Part shown: one piece after another, positions 29,613 to 38,736 of the stretch
How the letters are laid out: every line of letters starts with the position of its first letter
How positions within the stretch are numbered: the stretch's first letter is position 1
DNA from: Candidatus Falkowiibacteriota bacterium
GTDB taxonomy: Bacteria > Patescibacteriota > Patescibacteriia > Patescibacteriales > UBA12465
Assembly (NCBI GenBank): GCA_903847415.1
Contig: CAINDR010000017.1
Location: 1 to 40,966, forward strand
DNA length: 40,966 nt
Direction: 5' to 3'
Made by a program: the position numbers and the translations under genes
The notes under the pieces: generated by a model
Told to the model about the DNA's origin: nothing
What the model saw: only the letters and a program-made list of their open reading frames with translations
The model's database searches: none

Positions 29613-30551
29613 ATGGGAAACTTAAAAATCATTTTGGCTTGGTTAAAAAAATGGCGTTATTTTTTAGGGCCAATCTTTTTTCTCTTGCTTTTTATCGCCA
29701 TGTTTATTTATTCAGTCACCACCAATCTTTGGCTTCAGTATCCTCTTTTTTTGAAAGCCCCGTTGGCTTTTGAAAAATTAAGTTTATCTGTCTTCAAGGA
29801 ATCGCTTTGTCATGAAGATTGCGCTTTGAAGCGTCTATTGGCTCGTGGCGTGCTGGCAGAATCTTTAAAAGACGGTAATCAAGCTACTGCTCAAAAAATA
29901 ATAAAAACTTTAAAAAACAATGAGATTGATTCCGATTTTAAAATTGAGTTGCTCAAAGTTTGGTTGGAAGTTTTTGGATCGAGGAATTTAGTCCCCGAGA
30001 TGTTAGCTGTTTTTCAAAATAGTTCCGATGAGAAGTTGCGTCATTTTTTTCAAAGAAATTTTGAATTGCCTTTATCTTCCTGGCGAGAGTTGGAACGTGA
30101 AAGAGCTCTCGATCAAAATCTTCTTTTAAAAGATCGCCAATCTTCTCTGAATTTATTAGCTGAGAAAGATCCCGATTTTCGGTCTTGGTCAGAAGAAAAG
30201 AAATTGTTTGAACAAGAGCGGTTAGTATTACCAATGTTAAAATCCCTTTTACTTTTAAAAAATAATTTTATGTTAGATTCTAATTTTTTTGAAAATCTCT
30301 GGCCAAAATTAATTGTTGCTAGTGAAAAAGAAAGAAATATTGCTATCTTTTTGGCACGTAGCACTCTTGATCAAGGAAATCTCTCTTCGGAAAGTTTCTT
30401 AAATCGGGTCTATTCTTCTTCAGAATTTAGTATTTTTTCTCGATCTTTTGCTGCTGAAATTTTAAATCAAAAAAATGCTAATTATAATTTAATAATTCCA
30501 GAAATTCAGGATGTTGATTGGGAAAATTATTTAGCTGCCGATAATTTATAA
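29613..30551 (+). CDS. Membrane-anchored protein of unknown function
   Basis: 312 residues from the ATG at 29613. One strong N-terminal membrane helix (about 15-36) after a short basic stretch anchors it; the rest is a helical, Leu/Glu/Lys-rich extracytoplasmic domain without a recognised family, with two nearby cysteines (CHEDC, about 66-70). Alpha-helical repeats like TPR or HEAT are possible. It precedes the secreted nuclease fusion by 18 bases, so the two are likely co-transcribed and may work together. The start choice is set by the terminator at 29554-29588. Confidence 0.7.
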   Translation: MGNLKIILAWLKKWRYFLGPIFFLLLFIAMFIYSVTTNLWLQYPLFLKAPLAFEKLSLSVFKESLCHEDCALKRLLARGVLAESLKDGNQATAQKIIKTLKNNEIDSDFKIELLKVWLEVFGSRNLVPEMLAVFQNSSDEKLRHFFQRNFELPLSSWRELERERALDQNLLLKDRQSSLNLLAEKDPDFRSWSEEKKLFEQERLVLPMLKSLLLLKNNFMLDSNFFENLWPKLIVASEKERNIAIFLARSTLDQGNLSSESFLNRVYSSSEFSIFSRSFAAEILNQKNANYNLIIPEIQDVDWENYLAADNL

Positions 30552-30569
30552 ACTTATTCTTTATGTTTT

Positions 30570-33500
30570 ATGAAAAAATATTCGCTTATTTTTTTTCTGT
30601 TTTTTCTATTAATTTCTTTTATTTGGCCTCAAAAAGCGCGAGCAATGCCTTTGGGAACTTTGCTCTATCGCACTTCCTCTGATGGTCAAATGTATGGGTA
30701 TAGCGGTCTCGATTTGGTTAAAATTGAGCGTGGAATTTTAAAGCATCTTTATACCGGCCATGTTGGTATTTATGTTGGGCAAGAAAATGGTGTTGATTAT
30801 GTGGTTGAAGCTTTGGCAAATGGAATTGTGAAAACGCCGGCAAAAAACTTTGTGAATCGTGAAAATGGTGAGAAGTTGATTGGCACAAAATTACCGATCA
30901 AAGCTAGTCCTTTGGAAAGAGTAACCGCTGTTTTGTTGGCAAAAAATATTGCCATCACTGCACCTGCTTATGATTTTGATTTTCAAACCCAAAAAGGGCC
31001 GGGAAGCGGCCAGTGGATTTGTTCTGGCTTTGTTGAAAAAATTTATGAAAGCGCAAATACTGGAAATCCTTATGATTTGCGCACCCTGCGCTATAATCCC
31101 CTTGAATATGGAGTTGATATCACTCCAGATGGCTTTGATGATACCAGTGTTGTGAATTCAAGCGGTGATGTTTTGTCTCAGGTTAAGGAATTTTCTCAAA
31201 TTAGCCCTCGAGAAAAAATATTAGTCCCTCTCTCAGAAAAGTTTGGTTATAACATCGGGCTAGAAAAGGCGGGGAAGCGTTATTTCTTTTTGCCATTTAC
31301 TCAATTTTCTCAAGCTAGTCTCACCAATGTTAAGCCCGATATTGTTTTAGATAGTCGTTTTAATGATGAAGAAATTAGAGGGAAGCCAGCCACCTTAACT
31401 TTAATCCTCAAGTGGAGTTTGGTTAATAATCCAGTTTCTAGTCTTAAGCTCATTAGCCAAAAAATTAAAAGTAGTTTTTTCCCCTCACCAATTATTGTTG
31501 ATCGCTCTAATTCGTCAGAGCTTCCAAGCACCTCTTTGAATATCATGCCGGCAGTAGTCCAAAAGGAAACCAATTGGAGCGACTTATTTCCCAACCCCAG
31601 TTATCGGATTATTGATAATGTAACAACTAGCACCAAAAAACAAGCCAGTAGTTCGCCAGCGCAAATTATTCTTGATCCGGTGCTGGACCGGGTTATTGAT
31701 GGCGACACCTTTGTTTTAAAAGACGGCCGAAAAGTTCGTTATTTGGACCTCGATGCTCCAGAAATTGCTTCTGAAACTAGAAAAACAACAGAATGTCGTG
31801 GACCAGAGGCTAAGAAGCTAAATGAACAATTATTATCTTCAGGAAAATTAATTCTGATTGCCGACCCTTTAGCAAAGAAAGATTCTTATTCTCGATGGTT
31901 GTTTTATGTTTATCTTTTAAAGCCTGATGGTTCGACTATTTTTGTCAATCAAGAAATGGTTAAATCTGGATTGGCGGATGTTTTTATTTGTCCATTAGAT
32001 AAACCATCTTGTCCTAAAACTGGTGATTTTGTTCGTCAAAAAATTATTGAAGAAGCGGGGCTTCAGGGAGAAGCCAAAAAAGCAGAGTTCTTGCAAATTT
32101 GTGCTACTGAAAAAGCAGCTGCTAAACTAGCGAGCAGTTCGGTTGTTGAAAAAATACCAACGAGTACGGTAAAAATTGCCACTAGCAGCGCAAAAATTTC
32201 CACCAGTACACCGAAAATTTCCACCAGCACCGTGAAGGTTATAAGCTCGAGCACTGTTGTTGTGGCACCAGTCGTTCAGAAGCCAGTCGTTACTCCAGCT
32301 TCTGGTGGTGGAGGCGGTTCAAACGCACCTTCTTTACCAGTCCTGCCTTCACCTCTAATTACTAAAATTTTTTCCCATGAAAATAATCATTGGTTAGAAC
32401 TATTTAATCCAAACAATCAGGTCTATGATCTTGCTCTTTATAATTATCGCCTGGAAAAAGCAAAAACAACTCTTGATCCGGGAATTATACTGCGGTTTTC
32501 TGAAGCCCTTGATTTTCAAACTAATTCAAGCTTAAAAATTCCCGCTCGGCAGAGCTATTTAGTAGTTGGGGAAAAATCTGATCCAGTTTGGCTTTCTAAG
32601 GCGGATGTGGTGGTTTTGAATCCTGATTTTACTTGGGGGAAAAATGGTTACACTTTGTATTCAGCCCTTAACCCTGTTTCTAGTCCAGATGATCAAGATA
32701 TTCTTGAAAAAATTGGTTTTGGTTCCGAGGCTCTTTATTTTTCGGCAACTTCCGCCCCAGCCTTGAGTGAAAACGCTTATTTAACAAGAGTAAAAAATAG
32801 TGATGGGAGTTTCTCTGATACAAGAAATAATTTTTTAGATTTTCAATTATTTTCCTTTGCCACTAGTTCTGCTAGTTCAACGCCAAGCAGCACACCAATA
32901 ACCGATGAGATTGCTTCGAGCACACCAAGTAGCACTGTCCCAATTGCTTCGAGCACACCAACTAGCACTCAACCTCTAGCCTCCAGCACCTCTTTAGCAA
33001 TTAATTCTCCTGACCTAAGTGAGGTTTGGCACTTTGATGATTGCGAAGGGAACTATGCTCAAAATAGTTTGCGATCAGAAAATTCATTGACTTTGCCAAG
33101 TGACTTTTTATTTGATTTTGGTAAGAACGGTTGTGCTCTGAAGCCAACCAGTAATGGTCAAGTTGCAAACGTCACCTTTGGCACCCCTTTTGTACTTGAT
33201 GAAGCCAGTATCGCTTTCTATTATTTGGCGAAGCCAGGGGCAAACTTATCTTTTTGGTTAAATCAACAAAGCGAAACTCCAATGAGAGTTGATTTGCAAG
33301 TAGGTGGTCTGAATTATGTGGCTAGTAGCTCTTTTAGTACTAGCTCAGTTGCTTTGATTCCTGATAATAATTGGCATCAATTAGTTGCGACCTTTAGTTC
33401 GCAGGCTCAGGTAGTAATTTTCTATCAAGATGGTGAAGAAATTGCTCGGTTTTTTTATCCAAATATTTTAACTTTGAATAATTTTGCGATTTCTGGTTCT

Positions 33501-34148
33501 CAAATTTTGATTGATGAATTAGCTTTTTGGCGTCGCCCCTTAGTTAGGGCAGAGTTGTTAGGATTTTTTCAGCTAGGAAAACCGTTCTATAGTTCAGATC
33601 TCTATAATCCGCTAATGATTCCCCAGAAGGCTTATTATTGGCACCTGGGAGAAGTTGAGTCTCATTTTGATTGGTATGACCAACCAAAAAGAAAAGTCTT
33701 GCCAGGTGAGTTTATGCCCAGAGACTTTTCTTATGAATTTTGGTGGCGAAATAGTTCTTATCCTGAGGACGGAAGAATTATGGCGGCTCTTTTGAATGGA
33801 GAAGAGGCTTTGATGACTAGTGTTCTTTCGATGTGGTTTTCAAGATGGAGTTTTGGTTCCGTAGGAGGTTTACTTTACGGGCAAGAACCCTTTATTCCGA
33901 CTGATGATTTGTGGCATCACTTTGCTTTGACCTATAATTCTCAGGACATGATGGGCCGTTGGTATATTGATGGTCAGGAAATCTTTTCAACATTAGCAGT
34001 TTGGTTAAAAAAGCCAGTCAAAGAAATTATGATTAAAGCTGAAAATTACCCCTTTGAACTCAGTGATTTTAGTATTTGGGAGGGAACTCTTTCTCAATCG
34101 GCAATTCAAGAATTGGTCAATCTTGGTCGACCATTTTCTGGTCAATAG
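30570..34148 (+). CDS. Secreted multidomain protein: permuted NlpC/P60-like, thermonuclease, lamin-tail and LamG-like domains
   Basis: 1192 residues. Signal peptide 1-25 (WPQKARA-M). Residues 27-200: a permuted papain-like (YiiX/NlpC-P60-type) domain with TGHVGIYVG (H64) before WICSGFVEKIY (C151). Residues 365-510: a staphylococcal-nuclease domain with VIDGDT (D377, D379), VRYLDLDAPE (R390, D395, E398) and SRW (R442), so all catalytic positions of the family are kept. Residues 525-590: STST and Gly-rich linker. 595-760: lamin-tail domain (KIFSHENNHWLELFNPN). 765-810: Ser/Thr/Pro linker. About 812-1000 and 1010-1190: two LamG/concanavalin-like domains (NWHQLVATFS, LWHHFALTYN). A secreted DNA/RNA nuclease with adhesion parts fits a nucleotide-scavenging epibiont. 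Joint function inferred. Confidence 0.83.
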   Translation: MKKYSLIFFLFFLLISFIWPQKARAMPLGTLLYRTSSDGQMYGYSGLDLVKIERGILKHLYTGHVGIYVGQENGVDYVVEALANGIVKTPAKNFVNRENGEKLIGTKLPIKASPLERVTAVLLAKNIAITAPAYDFDFQTQKGPGSGQWICSGFVEKIYESANTGNPYDLRTLRYNPLEYGVDITPDGFDDTSVVNSSGDVLSQVKEFSQISPREKILVPLSEKFGYNIGLEKAGKRYFFLPFTQFSQASLTNVKPDIVLDSRFNDEEIRGKPATLTLILKWSLVNNPVSSLKLISQKIKSSFFPSPIIVDRSNSSELPSTSLNIMPAVVQKETNWSDLFPNPSYRIIDNVTTSTKKQASSSPAQIILDPVLDRVIDGDTFVLKDGRKVRYLDLDAPEIASETRKTTECRGPEAKKLNEQLLSSGKLILIADPLAKKDSYSRWLFYVYLLKPDGSTIFVNQEMVKSGLADVFICPLDKPSCPKTGDFVRQKIIEEAGLQGEAKKAEFLQICATEKAAAKLASSSVVEKIPTSTVKIATSSAKISTSTPKISTSTVKVISSSTVVVAPVVQKPVVTPASGGGGGSNAPSLPVLPSPLITKIFSHENNHWLELFNPNNQVYDLALYNYRLEKAKTTLDPGIILRFSEALDFQTNSSLKIPARQSYLVVGEKSDPVWLSKADVVVLNPDFTWGKNGYTLYSALNPVSSPDDQDILEKIGFGSEALYFSATSAPALSENAYLTRVKNSDGSFSDTRNNFLDFQLFSFATSSASSTPSSTPITDEIASSTPSSTVPIASSTPTSTQPLASSTSLAINSPDLSEVWHFDDCEGNYAQNSLRSENSLTLPSDFLFDFGKNGCALKPTSNGQVANVTFGTPFVLDEASIAFYYLAKPGANLSFWLNQQSETPMRVDLQVGGLNYVASSSFSTSSVALIPDNNWHQLVATFSSQAQVVIFYQDGEEIARFFYPNILTLNNFAISGSQILIDELAFWRRPLVRAELLGFFQLGKPFYSSDLYNPLMIPQKAYYWHLGEVESHFDWYDQPKRKVLPGEFMPRDFSYEFWWRNSSYPEDGRIMAALLNGEEALMTSVLSMWFSRWSFGSVGGLLYGQEPFIPTDDLWHHFALTYNSQDMMGRWYIDGQEIFSTLAVWLKKPVKEIMIKAENYPFELSDFSIWEGTLSQSAIQELVNLGRPFSGQ

Positions 34149-34155
34149 TTTAAGT

Positions 34156-34183
34156 AAAAACCCCATTTTCTTGGGGTTTTTTG
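34156..34183 (+). terminator. Terminator of the secreted nuclease fusion gene
   Basis: AAAAACCCCA (34156-34165), TTTTCT loop, TGGGGTTTTT (34172-34181), then T. Confidence 0.92.
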
Positions 34184-34192
34184 CTAATAAAT

Positions 34193-34221
34193 TTGCTTTT
34201 TTCAGCCTTTTCTTATATGAT
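34193..34221 (+). promoter_or_regulatory. Promoter of rnpB
   Basis: TTGCTT (34193-34198), 17-bp spacer, TATGAT (34216-34221); +1 would be about 34228, exactly the first base of the P1 stem of RNase P RNA. Confidence 0.8.
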
Positions 34222-34227
34222 TAAGGG

Positions 34228-34604
34228 GTTAGAAGGGCAAGCGGACGGTTGCGCTGGATATTTTTTATTCAGTGAGGAAAGTCCGGACTTCACAAAAAGA
34301 TAGTGGATAACGTCCACCAGGGGAAACCCTAGGGAAAGTGTCACAGAGACAATACTAATTCGTTAATTTAACGGATGAAAGGTGAAAAGTTGCTCGATGT
34401 TGGTTAAACAGCTACGAGTTTCGGCCGTCGGTGACGACGTGCCGTGGTAAACCCTATCTGGAGCAAGAGCAAATTCCAAAGATTTCTTTGGAAAAAAAGT
34501 AGCTCGCTTGATCTAATAAGTAATTATTAGGCTAGATAAATAGCCGTCCAATGAGGTTCGTCCTCGTTGACAGAATCCGGCTTATAGCTTGCCCCAATTC
34601 TAAC
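34228..34604 (+). ncRNA. rnpB: RNase P RNA, bacterial class A
   Basis: The RNA subunit of RNase P removes 5' leaders from tRNA precursors. P1 is formed by GTTAGAA...GGGCAAGC at the 5' end and GCTTGCCCC...TTCTAAC at the 3' end. The universally conserved P4 strands are GAGGAAAGTCCGGAC (about 34273-34287) and ACAGAATCCGG (about 34570-34580). J-segments such as CACAGAGACAATAC and GTAAACCC are also recognised. Length about 377 fits class A. There is no terminator after it; the sugar transferase ATG lies 15 bases on, so the 3' end must come from processing. Confidence 0.96.
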
Positions 34605-34618
34605 TATTTTATAAAATT

Positions 34619-36040
34619 ATGAAAATCAAAAAACCAGAGTTATTTTTTTCGTTTCTTTTAGTCCCAATTGACTATCTCGTTTTAGTTTTAGCTGGGATTA
34701 GTGCTTATTATCTCCGTTTCGCTAGTTTTTACAGAGAAATTCGTCCGGTCATTTTTGACTTGCCGTTTCCCGCTTATTTTCAATCTCTCCTTTTAGTTGC
34801 TTTGTTGTGGTTAGCAGTTTTAATTTTATCTGGTTTATATCGAATCACTTCTGCCAGAAAAACCGTCCAAGAGTTGGCTAAAGTATTTCTAGCTTGTTCT
34901 ACTAGTTTAGCCTTAGTAGCAATCTATATTTTTTTTCAGAGAGAGTTATTTGATTCTCGTTTTATTGTTCTAGTTGGCTGGTTGTTGGCGGTAGTTTATT
35001 TAAGTTTCACACACATTATTATCCGCTTTTTGCAACGAAAATCATTCTTTTTTGGCTGGGGAATCAAAAAAGTTTTAATTGTTGGTAATGGTAAAACTGC
35101 TGATAATTTTATTCATGATTTTTCCGCAAATCGACGATTTGGTTACGAAGTTGTTAAACGGGTGAGGGATTTTTCTTTGGAAACATCTCAAGAAATCGCC
35201 GAATTTATTATTGGTAATCGAGTCGATGAAATTATCCAGTGTGACCCAAATTTAAGTAAAGCTGAATTAGTTCGTCTTTATGATTTTGCAAATGAAAATC
35301 ATATCACCTTTAAATATGTCGCCGATCTTTTAGGAATTAAAGTCTTGCGGAATGAAGTTTTTGATATTGCTGGTGTTCCAGTTATTGAAGTGAAGAGAAC
35401 CACTCTTGAAGGTTGGGGAAAAATTGCTAAAAGAATCATGGATATTATTGGATCAGGTTTATTGATTATTATCTTTTCACCAATCTTATTGCTCGTCGCG
35501 ATTGCTATTAAATTAGATAGTCGTGGCCCAATATTTTTTTCTCTTCGTGATGATGGAAAATGTGTTACTAGAGTTGGTGAAGGGGGAAAGCTATTTAATT
35601 ATTTCAAGTTTCGTTCAATGATTCCGGATTCTGATAACATGCGTTACAGGGAATTAGCTGACAGAAATTTGCGTTCTGATGGCCCGATGGTGAAGATTAA
35701 GGATGATCCGCGCGTGACTCGGGTGGGTCAAATTATTCGTCGCTGGTCCCTTGATGAATTGCCAGAGCTATTTTTGGTCTTTATTGGGCGCATGAGTTTG
35801 GTTGGTCCACGTCCTCACTTGCCAGAGGAAGTTGCAAAATATGAACATCATCATCGCAAATCTCTAACGATTAAACCGGGAATTACTGGAATGGCTCAAA
35901 TTTCTGGACGGAGCGACCTTCTTTTTGAAGAAGAGGTAAAACTAGATGTATTTTATATTGAAAATTGGTCACTTCTTCTTGATTTCACAATCTTATTTAA
36001 AACTCCGCTCGCAGTTTTGAAACATCGTGATGCGGAATAA
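34619..36040 (+). CDS. Undecaprenyl-phosphate sugar phosphotransferase (WcaJ/PssY-type)
   Basis: 473 residues. Four to five N-terminal membrane helices (about 10-125), a Rossmann-like CoA-binding region (VLIVGNGKTADNF near 156-168), and a C-terminal bacterial sugar transferase domain (about 265-473: KRIMDIIGSGLLIIIFSP, YFKFRSM, DELPELFLVFIGRMSLVGPRPHLPEE, KPGITGMAQISGR). It moves a hexose-1-phosphate from UDP-sugar to undecaprenyl phosphate, the first step of polysaccharide or glycoprotein glycan assembly. It directly follows rnpB with no promoter or terminator between, and precedes two glycosyltransferases. Confidence 0.94.
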   Translation: MKIKKPELFFSFLLVPIDYLVLVLAGISAYYLRFASFYREIRPVIFDLPFPAYFQSLLLVALLWLAVLILSGLYRITSARKTVQELAKVFLACSTSLALVAIYIFFQRELFDSRFIVLVGWLLAVVYLSFTHIIIRFLQRKSFFFGWGIKKVLIVGNGKTADNFIHDFSANRRFGYEVVKRVRDFSLETSQEIAEFIIGNRVDEIIQCDPNLSKAELVRLYDFANENHITFKYVADLLGIKVLRNEVFDIAGVPVIEVKRTTLEGWGKIAKRIMDIIGSGLLIIIFSPILLLVAIAIKLDSRGPIFFSLRDDGKCVTRVGEGGKLFNYFKFRSMIPDSDNMRYRELADRNLRSDGPMVKIKDDPRVTRVGQIIRRWSLDELPELFLVFIGRMSLVGPRPHLPEEVAKYEHHHRKSLTIKPGITGMAQISGRSDLLFEEEVKLDVFYIENWSLLLDFTILFKTPLAVLKHRDAE

Positions 36041-36047
36041 AAAATTT

Positions 36048-37160
36048 ATGAAAGTTGCCCTGATTCACGATCATCTCGCTCAAGACGGTGGAGCTGAAAA
36101 GGTGTTGGCCGTTTTTGCGGCAATGTATCCCGAGGCCAAAATCTACACCCTGCTTTATGACCAAAAAAATATTAGTCATTTAAAGGGTCACGAGATTGAT
36201 ACTTCGATTATTCAACGCCTACCTGGCGGAGTGAAACATTATCGTTGGTATTTGCAATTTATGCCAATGGCTGTTGAATTTTTCGATTTGCGGGAGTTTG
36301 ATTTAGTCATCTCTGATACTAGTTCTTTTGCAAAGGGCGTGATTACTTTGCCAGACACCTTGCATCTTTGCTATTGCCATACTCCAACTCGTTATCTTTG
36401 GAGCGATACCCACCAATACTTGAACGAACTTAAATATAATAAGTATTTTAAAAAAATTATTGGTCTAGTTTTAAATCGTCTACGTCTCTGGGATTTTTGT
36501 GCTGCCCAGCGAGTTGATTTTTTTATGGCCAACTCTCAAATGGTCGCTGGTAGAATTAAAAAATATTATCGTCGTGATAGCCAAGTTATTTATCCACCGG
36601 TAGAAACAACCGAATTTCATATTTCGGATCAAATGCCAACAAAAGAAAAAGAATATTTTTTAGCCGGTTGTCGCCTGGTTCCGTATAAGCGAATTGACTT
36701 AGTAATTGAAGCTTTTAATTTATTAGGAGATTCTTGTACTTTAAAAATTTTTGGCGATGGCCTTGATGAAGAACGTTTAAAAAAAATAGCGGCTAATAAT
36801 CCCCGGATTGAGTTTTTAGGGCGCGTGACTGACGAGGAAAAAGCTAGGCTTTATCAAAATGCCCTTGCTTTTATTAATCCCCAAGAAGAAGATTTTGGAA
36901 TCACTCCGGTTGAATCTATGGCTAGTGGTCGCCCGGTTATTGCTTATCGTAAGGGTGGAGTGATAGAAACGGTAGTAGAAGGGAAGACTGGTTTATTTTT
37001 TGATGAACAGAAAGCAGGGGCCTTAGCGGAAGTGTTAAAAAGTTTTAGGAGTGAAGATTTTAATCCACAAGAAATTTGGGAACATGCGCAAAAATTTTCG
37101 GTTGCTCGCTTTAAAGAGCAAATTGAAAAATTTATTGCCGAAAAAAAGGCACAAATATGA
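36048..37160 (+). CDS. GT4-family glycosyltransferase
   Basis: 370 residues from the ATG at 36048 (an ATG at 36027 would overlap the upstream gene). GT-B fold: N-terminal ALIHDHLAQDGGAEKVL with the Gly-rich acceptor loop; C-terminal nucleotide-sugar site with GCRLVPYKRIDLVIEAF, FGDGLDEERL, and the E-x7-E signature EDFGITPVESMASGRPVIAY. It likely adds a sugar, perhaps mannose, to the lipid-linked glycan started by the preceding transferase. The TGA overlaps the next ATG by 4 bp (ATGA). Confidence 0.9.
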   Translation: MKVALIHDHLAQDGGAEKVLAVFAAMYPEAKIYTLLYDQKNISHLKGHEIDTSIIQRLPGGVKHYRWYLQFMPMAVEFFDLREFDLVISDTSSFAKGVITLPDTLHLCYCHTPTRYLWSDTHQYLNELKYNKYFKKIIGLVLNRLRLWDFCAAQRVDFFMANSQMVAGRIKKYYRRDSQVIYPPVETTEFHISDQMPTKEKEYFLAGCRLVPYKRIDLVIEAFNLLGDSCTLKIFGDGLDEERLKKIAANNPRIEFLGRVTDEEKARLYQNALAFINPQEEDFGITPVESMASGRPVIAYRKGGVIETVVEGKTGLFFDEQKAGALAEVLKSFRSEDFNPQEIWEHAQKFSVARFKEQIEKFIAEKKAQI

Positions 37161-38296
37161 AGATCGGGGTTGATATCAGAGCTTTAATGGACGAACGATA
37201 TAGTGGTGTTTCTGCTTACGCCGAGCAACTTTTGCGAGAAATAATTCATCAAGACCAAAAAAACGAATATTATTTATTTTATAACTCTTTTAAAGACCTT
37301 CATCCTCGTTTCTCTTCCTGGGAGAGTGAAAGAGTAAAAGTGCTTGGGACACATTTTCCAAATAAAGTATTTAATTATATTCTGCAAAAAGTATTTGGTC
37401 GTCCTTTCTTGGATGAAGTCCTCGGTGGTGTTGATCTTTTTTGGTCGCCCCATTTTAATTTTTCCCATTTTTCAAAAAATACTAAAAATATTTTAACAGT
37501 TCATGATTTGTCTTTTTTGCGGGCACCGGAATTTTTTTCTTGGCGCAAAAATTGTTGGCACCGTTTACTTGGAATTAAAAACTTAATTAATCGTTCAGTT
37601 AAAATTATTGCTATTTCTGAAAATACAAAGCTGGATTTGATTGATCTCTTTCAGGTACCAAATGAGAAAATTCAAGTTATTTACTCTGGATTTAACTCTT
37701 TAAAATTAAGTGATGGTGAAAATTTCAATACCGATTTTGTTAATAAGCACCAAATTAGGACTGGTTTTTTGTTATTTGTTGGCAATATTGAACCGCGAAA
37801 AAATCTTGATGGTCTCATCAAGGCTTATGAAATTTTGCGAGAACAAAATTTAGAAATTAGCAATCAATTAGTTTTAGCCGGCGCCCCTGGTTGGCGCAAT
37901 CAACATATTTATCAGGCGGCAAAAAACTCAAAATTTTCGCAAGACATTATTTTTACTGGGTATATTCAAGAGGAGGAAAAAGTTTTTCTATATCGTCAGG
38001 CGTCTGTTTTTGTTTTTCCTTCTTTCTATGAAGGGTTTGGTTTTCCTCCGCTCGAGGCGATGTCTTATGGATTACCAGTAATTGCTTCAAATACTTCTTC
38101 GGTGCCGGAGGTGGTTGGTGACGCCGCTCTCTTAGTCAACCCAGCTTTTCCTAGTGAAATTGCTTCAGCACTTAAAATTGTCTTAAGTGATCAAAAAACA
38201 AGAGAAAGTTTGCAGCTTGCTGGCGCAAAAAGATTAGCTATTTTTTCTTGGGAGAAAACAGCAAAAGAATATTTACAATTATTTAATTCGTTATGA
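37157..38296 (+). CDS. GT4-family glycosyltransferase (second)
   Basis: 379 residues. GT-B fold: [21 protein letters not shown] at the start; LTVHDLSFL mid; [19 protein letters not shown]; the E-x7-E motif [20 protein letters not shown] and [15 protein letters not shown], in the style of WbaZ/WcaI-like mannosyl- or rhamnosyltransferases. Overlaps both neighbours by 4 bp (upstream GT4 and downstream dtd), so it belongs to a translationally coupled run. Confidence 0.9.
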   Translation: MKIGVDIRALMDERYSGVSAYAEQLLREIIHQDQKNEYYLFYNSFKDLHPRFSSWESERVKVLGTHFPNKVFNYILQKVFGRPFLDEVLGGVDLFWSPHFNFSHFSKNTKNILTVHDLSFLRAPEFFSWRKNCWHRLLGIKNLINRSVKIIAISENTKLDLIDLFQVPNEKIQVIYSGFNSLKLSDGENFNTDFVNKHQIRTGFLLFVGNIEPRKNLDGLIKAYEILREQNLEISNQLVLAGAPGWRNQHIYQAAKNSKFSQDIIFTGYIQEEEKVFLYRQASVFVFPSFYEGFGFPPLEAMSYGLPVIASNTSSVPEVVGDAALLVNPAFPSEIASALKIVLSDQKTRESLQLAGAKRLAIFSWEKTAKEYLQLFNSL

Positions 38297-38733
38297 GAGC
38301 GGTTATTCAAAGAGTTAGTCAGGCAAAAGTAAAAGTAAATCAGGAATTGATAAGTGAAATTAATTCTGGTTTTTTAGTTTTTTTAGCTATCAAAAGCGAT
38401 GATCAAGAAGAGTTGATTGAAAAGTTAGCTGACAAAATTGTTAATTTGCGAATTTTTGAAGATCAGAGTGGAAAAATGAATCTTTCCATTAAAGAAATTA
38501 ATGGTGAAATATTGGTAGTTTCTCAATTTACTCTTTATGGCGATGTTCGCCGCGGTAATCGTCCCAGTTTTATTGAGTCTGCTCGTCCAGAAATTGCCGA
38601 ACCATTTTATGAGAAATTTATTCAAATATTATTAAGCAAGGGGCTTCAAAAAGTAGTTAGTGGTAAATTTGGTGCTCTGATGTCAGTCGAATTGGTAAAC
38701 GATGGTCCAACTACAATTATTATTGATTTATAA
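38293..38733 (+). CDS. dtd: D-aminoacyl-tRNA deacylase
   Basis: 146 residues, full DTD length. It cleaves D-amino acids, and glycine mischarged on tRNA-Ala, from tRNA. Motifs SQFTLYGD (77-84) and the NDGPTT (136-141; usually NxGPVT, Gly-Pro kept) that form the chiral-proofreading pocket are present, along with [14 protein letters not shown] 4-bp overlap with the glycosyltransferase gene couples it to the polysaccharide run; the pairing looks like genome compaction, not function. Confidence 0.96.
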   Translation: MRAVIQRVSQAKVKVNQELISEINSGFLVFLAIKSDDQEELIEKLADKIVNLRIFEDQSGKMNLSIKEINGEILVVSQFTLYGDVRRGNRPSFIESARPEIAEPFYEKFIQILLSKGLQKVVSGKFGALMSVELVNDGPTTIIIDL

Positions 38734-38736
38734 ACA

